Under the pieces are notes generated by a model. It was not told the DNA's origin, did not search any database, and saw only the letters and a list, made by a program, of their open reading frames with translations. A DNA stretch of 64,000 nucleotides, taken from Trema orientale (Eukaryota; Streptophyta; Magnoliopsida; Rosales; Cannabaceae). Each line of letters starts with the position of its first letter. Positions within the stretch are counted from its first letter, which is position 1. The stretch covers positions 231,762-295,761 of the forward strand of contig JXTC01000038.1 in assembly GCA_002914845.1 (NCBI GenBank), given 5' to 3'. Position numbers and translations under genes: made by a program. Below, one piece after another: positions 56,501-64,000 of the stretch.

Positions 56501-58423
56501 GAAACAGAAATATAAATTGCCGATGACAATGAAAAGGACTTTAAAGACTCTTAAAAAAGTGCGTCTTTCTGATAGTGATACCTCAAACATAAGATCTTCT
56601 ATCTGGGAAAAGTACAAATTAGCAGCCATCATTCTGGCAAGCAAGCAAACATCCCTCGTAACTTCGGGAGTTACCCTGGGGTTTCCTGAAGTCCACATCG
56701 GGAAGATCATAAATTAGCAAAAACATCATAATCAGTCAAAAGGCACACTTCTTTTCTTATAAATGGATCCTTATGATTGAATTCATACGTCATTCTTCAA
56801 AAATTATGTCATGCATATGAGGAATATGAGTTCATTACTCATCATCAGACTGTACTTATCAAAGTAGTTAGAGGGAACAAACATACCATCACGATCACCG
56901 CCCATCCAAGAAGAGAATTGGATAAGAGGGGCATTGTAAGGAACACGGTCGTCTATTCCTATGTTCTTTAAAGCAGTGTCAACACGGCGAAGGAATTTTG
57001 GTACACCTTTCCATATTGTCTCATGAAAGTAGCTCATCCCTGCTCGCATCTCATCTTGTGGGGTTGGAGGAGTCCTTCGAATTTCATCAGTACGAAATGC
57101 AGCTTGAATCTATGACAGGAAAGTTTCATGTTACATAGTTTTACTTACAATGAGTAAATTGTGATGCCTAGTATTATTGGTGTACATAACATGATGAAAC
57201 CAATATCACATCTCTGTATCTACATACCTCCCTTTGTAAAGCTTCATCAAGTTCCTGCTTATCATCAGGAGTTATATCTTTAGCATACAACTGAGTCAAA
57301 CAATTCCTTATCCTGAAGGGTAAAACAGACCACAACATAAATAGAAAAACATGTAACTGCTAAGTTATATGACTTGCATTTAAGAGTAAACCTAAAACTA
57401 CTCTGTTTTCTTTTTCCCCTTTCCCTTATTGCATTGCTTTTTGTTCAATAAAACTTCTCATTCACTCTGAAAGAAAATCAAGATAAGTGGATAGTTAACC
57501 TTGCATGCTTTTGAAGTAAAGATCTGCGAACCGATTGGGTAGGATGAGCAGTTAAGACCAGATCCACAGTCTGGTTCTTCAGGGCATCAAAAACTTCTTG
57601 TGGGGACTTCTTCAGTTGCACCACAAGCCTCTTGATTGTCTCCTCAATGTCAGATTCAGTAGTAGCTGAATTCTCGTCCGCAAAATCCCCCTTCTTTAAC
57701 TTGATCCTTCTCCTATAAGCAATCTGAACTTCCTCAGCCAAATTGGCCAAGTTAAGCATGTGGGAAAACGATTTCGCAACGACAATAGAGTCCCCGGGAT
57801 CCAAACTAGTTAGAACATTCCCAAGTTCCTCTAGCTTCTTAGGATCTTGTTCCCCTTCATACTCAGCAGAAAGCTCATAACAATCTTGAACCTGGTCCAA
57901 ATTTTAGACCATAAAAAAAAAAAAAAAGTTAACAGACTTCTCATGCAAGAACTGCCCACTTCATAATATCACTATTTATCCACAATGCACTATTTATAAG
58001 AAATTTCACTTCAACTCTTTCTTTCTCTTGTCTATATTGCCTCAGATATACAAGAAAAACAAAAATCAACTAAACTAAAATAAAGGGTAGGTTATATTTT
58101 TACCAATGAATTGAAGGAAGTTGGCATCTACTAGATTACCAATAGTACTAACAATGTTAATCACAGAATCTGCTATAATATCACAAACTTAAGCTAAACA
58201 ACTCTGTGTGTGTGTGTGTGTCTATATATATATATATATAAGAGAAAAAACTTACAGTCTCTCTGAGATCCTCTCCATGTAAATCCTGGAGTATATCAAG
58301 GAAGCGATCACACAAGAGAGCATCATACTCGATTAGTTTGTCATCTTCAGAGACTTTGCCAGGTGCAAGCAGCCTCAATTGGGCATCAATTGAAGCCATT
58401 TTCTCCAAGTTTCGAGTAGTCAT
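53550..58423 (-). CDS. PPC: Plant-type phosphoenolpyruvate carboxylase (C3-type), 10 exons
   Basis: Exons on the minus strand: 58,423-58,256; 57,891-57,500; 57,312-57,228; 57,109-56,887; 56,685-56,582; 56,483-56,396; 56,054-55,900; 55,560-54,562; 54,477-54,091; 53,849-53,550. All introns are GT-AG and the frame closes to 966 aa, the normal length. The enzyme adds bicarbonate to PEP to give oxaloacetate in the cytosol. Visible marks are the N-terminal phosphorylation motif [12 protein letters not shown] with Ser11, the catalytic LTAHPTQ with His172, [12 protein letters not shown] (592-603), [16 protein letters not shown] (632-647) and the C-terminal QNTG. Residue 774 is Ala (IPWIFAWTQ) where C4 enzymes have Ser, and residue 884 is Arg (YLRQRLRL), linked to strong malate inhibition. 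So this is a housekeeping/C3-type isoform, regulated by phosphorylation and malate. I chose the ATG at 58,423 because it gives the family N-terminus. The gene is intact. Confidence 0.97.
58205..58240. repeat. (TG)n(TA)n microsatellite in PEPC intron 1
   Basis: About eight TG units, then TC, then about nine TA units, starting about 15 bases inside intron 1 from its 5' splice site (58,255). Confidence 0.95.
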
Positions 58424-60353
58424 CTCTCTCAAAACAATTTATACTGGAAATTTTCGAACTTTGGAGAAACCAAAACTGAGAAAAAAGGAAGAAAAGAGTG
58501 GGGAAACAAAGCGATTCCCGTGACACCCAGATGATGAAAAATAGTCAGAATAATAATATTACTAATAATGGAGTAACAAGTTTCTCCTTGGCAGATGGGT
58601 CGCTTATGATCAGTGCATGAGAAAGTAGAGAAAAGAAGAGAAAGAGTCTAGAAGAAAAAATAAAAATAAAGCTTTAAATATATCACGGAGTAGAAAAGAG
58701 TTAAGAGTAGTTAGATGATGCTAAAGCTAGAAGAGTCTCTTTAAATTAATATTTTTATGAGTCATGACCAGTTTTTCTGCTTTGCTATTGCATTTATAGA
58801 CACACACATGACACTCCAACACGGATTATAACACTAGAAGAGTTTTAACACCTTCTTTCTTTTCTTTTCTTTTCTTTTATTATTATTATTTTTCTTTTTG
58901 GGCCGAATTTTTTTCGACCACTCCCTCAGTTCCACTCCTACTCCAAAAAAAAAGAAAAAAAAAAAAAAAGAACGTGGAACCTTTACGGCTTTACAAATTA
59001 AGGTTCCTTTTTTTTTTTTTTTTGGGGGGGGGGGGGGGGTCGGTCAACGGAATTAACACTAAACAGTCTGCTCTGTTTTAAGGACCACAGAGAGAATATG
59101 CGGTGGAGGGGAGAATCTGCAAATGGAATTTTAAAATTAATAAGGAAAAGTAACCTCTATTGCAAGGTTCTGAAATTGGAATAAAATAGATTTCTATTTT
59201 TGTTTTAATTAGTGAAGGATTATTTATATTTTTATACTTTATATTTTAGCTAGTAATTATATTTTTATACTTTGTATTTGAGCTATTTTCAAGATTATAC
59301 TTCATATTTAATATTTGTGAAATATTTATAGACTATGATATTAAAATGCCACAAATATATTTAATACTAATTGAACAAACACTCATAGGTCAGGAACAAT
59401 GATAGTAAAGAGGATCAAAGGGAACAAAATGTGGTGATTTGATTTTCATTACAGAAAAGAAAGAATAATTTTGCTATGGTTGAAACAAAGATAATAAGGC
59501 ATGGGGATATAATACATTTTCTTTCTTTCTTTTTTTTTTTTTTTTGGAGTAACTTAAAATCAAGATTCTTTTGCAACTCCTTTTCTTCCCACTACCCTTC
59601 AAGTTTTAAGTTCTAAGAATAAAAAGTAGATTCCATGTAAATTATATTTTCTTCCCTTTACTAAAGATCAGAGAGAATTGTCCTTCCATATCTTTTTTGT
59701 AATTTCTAAGCTACTTAACTACATACATTAGATTGTACTTTTGGAATATTTAGTGTGACACGCTTAATTTGATAATGTTTTATCATTATCTTAATTTTTT
59801 TATACTATCTCTAGCACATTACAAAGGTTCTCCCTTCTCCGAATATCGAATGTAACTAGAAAAAAAAAAAAAATCCCCTCTCTTTTAAAAAAAAAATTAT
59901 TCCTTAAAATTGAAGGCAAAATCAAGACTTCGAGGATATGATAAAATCATTGGTAAAAATCTTCATAAATTTGAAGAAAATTTATGTAACAAAGTTGGTC
60001 TATCTTAGCTGTTGTAGTCACTAACTCACTTTTGTTTGTGGATAAAAATTCACAATTTTAAAAAATTTCTAATAGGGTGTCAAATTTTATGTGGCAATAG
60101 TACAATTTAGTAAACTAAGTTCACGAATGTTAGAATACCTCTTTGGCCCTTGCTATTTTCTAGCATGATCATATAGAGGATTTGATCATGTTCCCATTAC
60201 TTTCAAACAAAATTATTAACGAAAGGATAAACATAATAATAAAAAGAAGGTGATGTTCGGAAAACAGAGACAAAAAAGGAATAATGTGTAATTATATATT
60301 GTTAAGCCACAATGTTTCTACGAAAATATGTTTCACATATAATTATTATATGA
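58424..60353. other. PEPC upstream region and flank of the copia LTR
   Basis: It holds the PEPC 5' untranslated region and promoter. A T16G16 tract lies at 59,008-59,039, and purine/pyrimidine runs lie at 58,855-58,895 and 58,945-58,970. From 59,100 to 60,350 it is AT-rich with no gene. Confidence 0.55.
58673..58682 (-). promoter_or_regulatory. Putative TATA box of PEPC
   Basis: TATATTTAAA on the minus strand, about 250 bases upstream of the start codon, followed by an AG/CT-rich leader. This would give a 5' untranslated region of roughly 220 bases unless a leader intron exists. Confidence 0.4.
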
Positions 60354-60749
60354 TGTTAAGTTTTAACGAACGATAATCGACAAAAAATGAAAAACAAGAA
60401 CACACAAATTTAAGTAGAAAATCTTAATCGGGAAAAATCAGTGGCAGATGAAGAAATTACACTATGTCGAAAATAAGGTACAGAAGGTAGAGTTTTACAC
60501 GGCCAAACCAAAATATATAGAATCCCAAAATCCTAAAATACATATGTATATGGACGAAAATTATACGGAAAAAAAGCCCAATAAAACAGGTCCATCCCAG
60601 TGGTGAGCTCCGGGATCGAGCCTATCAGTCCAATCCCTCCGCTTCCACCACAGATTTCAAAATTTCTCCCAATTACAAAAAATGCCACATATGTCGCACC
60701 GTAAGCTTTCAGGCTGGAGCAAATAGAATTCGTGTCACGAACTCTAACA
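60354..60749 (-). repeat. 3' LTR of the right-edge copia element
   Basis: On the minus strand, AAGGTGGAGAT (polypurine tract, 60,760-60,750) precedes TGTTAGAGTTCGTGACACG. The far end is taken as CGTTAAAACTTAACA at 60,354, giving a TGTTA...TAACA form of about 396 bp. The far end is less sure than the near end because the partner LTR is outside the window. Confidence 0.65.
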
Positions 60750-60844
60750 ATCTCCACCTTGACACGAATTCCAATTAAGGAATGACTCCAATCTTCGACA
60801 AAAAAATATATTCTCCACCTCTTCCACAAAGAAGGCAAAACTCA

Positions 60845-63800
60845 GCAAGTAACACCAACCAAGTCTAAGCAATGCTTAAACTTATCTCTAGGAAGTATCT
60901 TGGTCATCATATCAGCAGGATTATCATGAGTACTAACTTTGCTCACATTTATATCACCTCAAATAATAATATCACAGACAAAATGATATCGCACATCAAT
61001 GTGCTTAGTCCTTTTATGAAATATCTGATCTTTTGTGAGATAAATAGCACTCTGACTATCACAAAAGACTGTAGTCATCTATAAGTCTTCATTGGGTTCA
61101 GTAAATAGTCCCTTCAACCAAATAGCTTCCTTACACGCTTCAGTAATAGCCATATATTCACTCTCAGTAGTAGACAATGCAACTTTAGTCTGTAATTTAG
61201 TTTCTAACTGATAGCACAACCACTAATGGTGAAAATATACCCAATGAGAGATCTTCTCTTATCAAGGTCTCTAGCAAAATGAGAATCAACATATCCAACG
61301 ACTCCACTTCTAGTTCTCCCAAATTGCAAATAAGCATCAATATAGTCACGTAAGTATCTGAAAATTTACTGAACTGCTTTCCAATGTTCTTTACTAGGAT
61401 TCACCATATATCTACTAACAGCGCTGACTGCATATGACAAATCTGGACAAGAACAAACCATAGCATACATGAGAGATCCCACTGCACTAGAATATAGAAC
61501 TCGAGACATATAATCAATCTCATTATCTGATTATGGAGATAAAGCAGATGAAAGTCTGAAATAAGCCACTAATAGAGTACTAATAGGTTTAGTATTCTGC
61601 ATATTAAATCTGTACAAAACTATCTCAATGTACCCTTTTTGACTTAGGTAAAATTTACATGCCTTTCTATTTCTCAAAATCTCCATTCTAAGTGTCTTCT
61701 TTGCTGCTCCTAAATCTTTCATCTCAAATTCCTTACTAAGCTAGTTTTTGACCTTTCTAATCTCTTCTTTATGCTTAGCTGCTATCAACATATCATTGAT
61801 GTATAAGAGTAGATACACAAAAGACCCATCAGCACTCTTCTTAAAGTAGACACAAATGTCATAGCTACTTCTTTTGAAATTATGAGTGGTCATAAATAAA
61901 TCAAACCTCTTATACCACTGTCTAGGTGACTGTTTCAGGCCATACAGAGACTTCTTCAATAAGCACACGTAGTCCTCATTTCCTGAGTTTACAAAACCCT
62001 TTGATTGTTCCACGTAGATGTTTTCTTCAAGTTCTCCATATAAGAATAATGTCTTCATATCTAAATGTTCAACTCAAGATTATGCATAGCACAATACCAA
62101 GTAAAGCTTGAATTGAACTATGCTTTATAACTGGAGAAAATATATTTGTAAAGTCTATACCTGGAACCTAACTGTAGTCCTTTGCAACTAGCCTCCTCTT
62201 ATACCTGGCTTCAATTCCTAGTGTTCCCTCTTTTCTTTTGTAGACTCATTTGCAGCGAACAACTTTCTTATCTTTAGGTAGTTTCACCAATTCTCATGTG
62301 CCATTCTTATGAAGTGATTCCATCTTTTCTTGCATGGCAATCATCTATTTGCTAGAGTCATCATAACTAACAACCTCTGTATAGATAGAAGGTTCTTCAC
62401 TAGAATTAATACTTTCAGTCACATTCAAAGCATAGGCAACCAGATCGGCCTCAGCAGACCTCTGTGGAGGTCTAATGTCTCTTCGAGGCCTGTCTTTAGC
62501 AATAGAATATTATGGTGACGCTAATGGTGGCGATGATGGTGTAGAAGAACCTGAATGAGATGTAGACGCTGGTGTAGATTCTAACCCAATCTCAAGCTCC
62601 ACTTTAGTGTTTGATTTCTGGTGATATTTACTACTAGAATCTCTAATAGGCAAATCACGAAGCATAGTAGATTCATCAAAAATAATATCTCTACTCATCA
62701 TAATTTTTCGGGTTTCTTGACACCATAGCTTATATCCTTTAACACCAGCCTTATAACCTAGAAAAATGCACTTCATAGATCTTGATTCCAACATTCTATT
62801 ATCAACATGAGCATAGGCAGGATATCCAAATATCTTTAGATCAGAATAATTAGCAGAAGTACTAGACCATACCTCTTTTAGAGTCTTTTTCTCAATAGCA
62901 GTTGAGGGAGATCGATTAATTAGAAAACAGGTTATAAAAGAAGTTTTACCTAAAAGGACTTTGGCAAACGAGCATTAGAGAGCATGCAACGTACTCTCTC
63001 TATCAAAGTCCTATTCATATGCTCTGCCACACCGTTTTATTTCGGAGCACGAAAAAATATTAAGTGCCCCATGATTCCTTCTGACTTGTAAAAAATATTA
63101 AACTCATTAGAACAAAATTCCAAACCATTATCAGTACGGAGACGTTTAATCTGTTTCTTTGTCTGCTTCTCGATCATAGTCTTCTACTCCTTGAATGTAG
63201 GTAACACATTATTCTTCTGCTTTAGAAAGAACACCCAAAGCTATCTGAAGAAATCATTGACGATCGTCTGCATATATCTAGTACCTCGTTTAGAAGGTAC
63301 CCTAGATGGTCCCTAGAGATCAGAATGTATATAATCAAGTGTTCCCTTTGTATTGTAGATACCTTTTGTAAATCAGACTCTAATCTATTTTTCAAAAATG
63401 CAGTGCTCACAGAACTTCAGTTTACTAGTATTGTGCCCATCAAGAAGTCCTTTTTTGCTCAATTCTGTCATGCCATTCTCACTCATATGCCCAAGATGCA
63501 TATGCCAAAGTCTAGTGACTTTATCATCTGACAATGAAGGAGTAGAGATAGCTGCTTCACCGTAACTGTAGAACCTAACAAGACATATAATTCGGCAGAT
63601 CTTTTCTGGCCCTTCATCACGACAAAAGCTCCTCTAGAAACTTTCAGAACTCCACCTTCACTAATGTACTTGTACCATTTTGAATCAAGAGTACTCAAAG
63701 AGATCAGATTTCTCTTTAAATCTAGAACATGTCTCATGCCACTGAGAGTCCTGACAACTCCATCAAATATCTTAATTTTGACTGTTCTAATACCAACAAC

Positions 63801-63960
63801 TTTACAAGGCGCATTATTTCTCATCAAGATAACACCTTTGAAAACCAGTCTCTATTAGGACACATATAAAACGTACAACCTGAATCAAGAATTCAGTCAT
63901 CATATGGTTTGGAGTCACCATCAGAAACAACTAAGAGTTCTCCATCACTGATATCATCTT
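60845..63960 (-). pseudogene. Copia polyprotein, decayed
   Basis: Minus-strand order: protease region with ILDSGCTFYMC (about 63,890-63,855), GAG-pre-integrase (63,827-63,483, RHVLDLKRNLISLSTLDSKW), integrase (about 63,400-62,950), a linker (62,794-62,510, KCIFLGYKAGVKGYKLW), RT (about 62,330-61,740, KKSLYGLKQSPRQWYKRFD) and RNase H (about 61,230-60,850, STTESEYMA, then DNPADMMTK). The RT active site reads YIND at 61,803-61,792 instead of the usual Y-[VI]-D-D, so the first Asp has become Asn. Stops occur throughout, for example right after the KPYDD word near 63,897. Confidence 0.85.
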
Positions 63961-64000
63961 CGGCAACACTGGCTTCACTGGTATTTTCAGTTTATTTTTC

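Larger units (their letters stand above)
60354..64000 (-). mobile_element. Ty1/copia retrotransposon, minus strand, running off the right edge
   Basis: The 3' LTR (60,749-60,354), polypurine tract, RNase H, RT, integrase, GAG-pre-integrase and the protease region appear in copia order on the minus strand. The gag and 5' LTR would lie beyond 64,000. Many stops and the loss of a catalytic Asp show it is inactive. It resembles the Tnt1/Tork type by domain words and overall layout. Confidence 0.9.

Noticed and set aside
1..64000. tRNA, rRNA and CRISPR-like arrays
   Set aside because: I looked for B-box plus A-box pairs with cloverleaf pairing, conserved rRNA words and evenly spaced identical repeats. 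Only the SINE-like B box and ordinary tandem repeats appeared.

Overview
The window is nuclear DNA from a flowering plant. It is AT-rich, its genes have many GT-AG introns, and it carries plant transposon families: LTR retrotransposons primed by initiator-tRNA-Met, CACTA, Mutator-like, hAT-like and Tourist-like elements and a probable SINE. I cannot name the species. The AT-rich intergenic DNA is more like a eudicot than a grass, but that is only an impression.

Four ordinary host genes and one unusual candidate gene can be supported. (1) A heavy-metal-associated isoprenylated protein (HIPP) lies at 13,723-14,697 (-), three exons, 145 aa. (2) A short tandem-Agenet protein lies at 24,620-25,066 (+), one exon, 148 aa. 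(3) CGL160, a chloroplast ATP-synthase assembly factor, lies at 29,381-32,378 (+), nine exons, 338 aa. (4) A complete plant-type phosphoenolpyruvate carboxylase lies at 53,550-58,423 (-), ten exons, 966 aa. It has Ala774 and Arg884, so it is of the C3 (non-C4) type. (5) An intact 437-aa single-exon ORF at 11,758-13,071 (-) encodes a retrotransposon-gag-like protein with a zinc-knuckle-like motif and no pol gene. It looks like a domesticated gag. Its last 62 or so codons and its 3' flank are duplicated nearby at 8,615-9,715.

Layout: a CACTA end (1-178); a truncated minus-strand copia element with its LTR (2,474-7,062); degenerate short-period repeats (to 7,745); the duplicated gag-like locus (8,615-13,071); HIPP; a long non-coding stretch with a SINE-like insertion (17,756-18,040); a hAT-like element with a Mutator-like element nested inside it that has captured a DUF247 gene fragment (20,502-22,283); a foldback MITE (23,879-24,069); the Agenet gene; a Tourist-like MITE (26,100-26,433); a LINE remnant; a 470-bp palindrome of tandem units; CGL160; AT-rich DNA with a Rubisco-methyltransferase gene fragment (about 35,895-36,022); another Tourist-like MITE (37,643-37,914); several tandem duplications; a decayed minus-strand gypsy element with a nested solo LTR (40,255-45,445); a complete but dead chromodomain Ty3/gypsy element with a 5-bp target duplication (45,473-52,019); the PEPC gene; and a minus-strand copia element that runs off the right edge (60,354-64,000).

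The host genes do not form a functional cluster. They are separate genes in a repeat-rich region. No tRNA, rRNA, CRISPR or operon-like structure was seen. Exon junctions were worked out by hand from reading frame, GT-AG sites and family conservation. The frames of all three multi-exon models close exactly.
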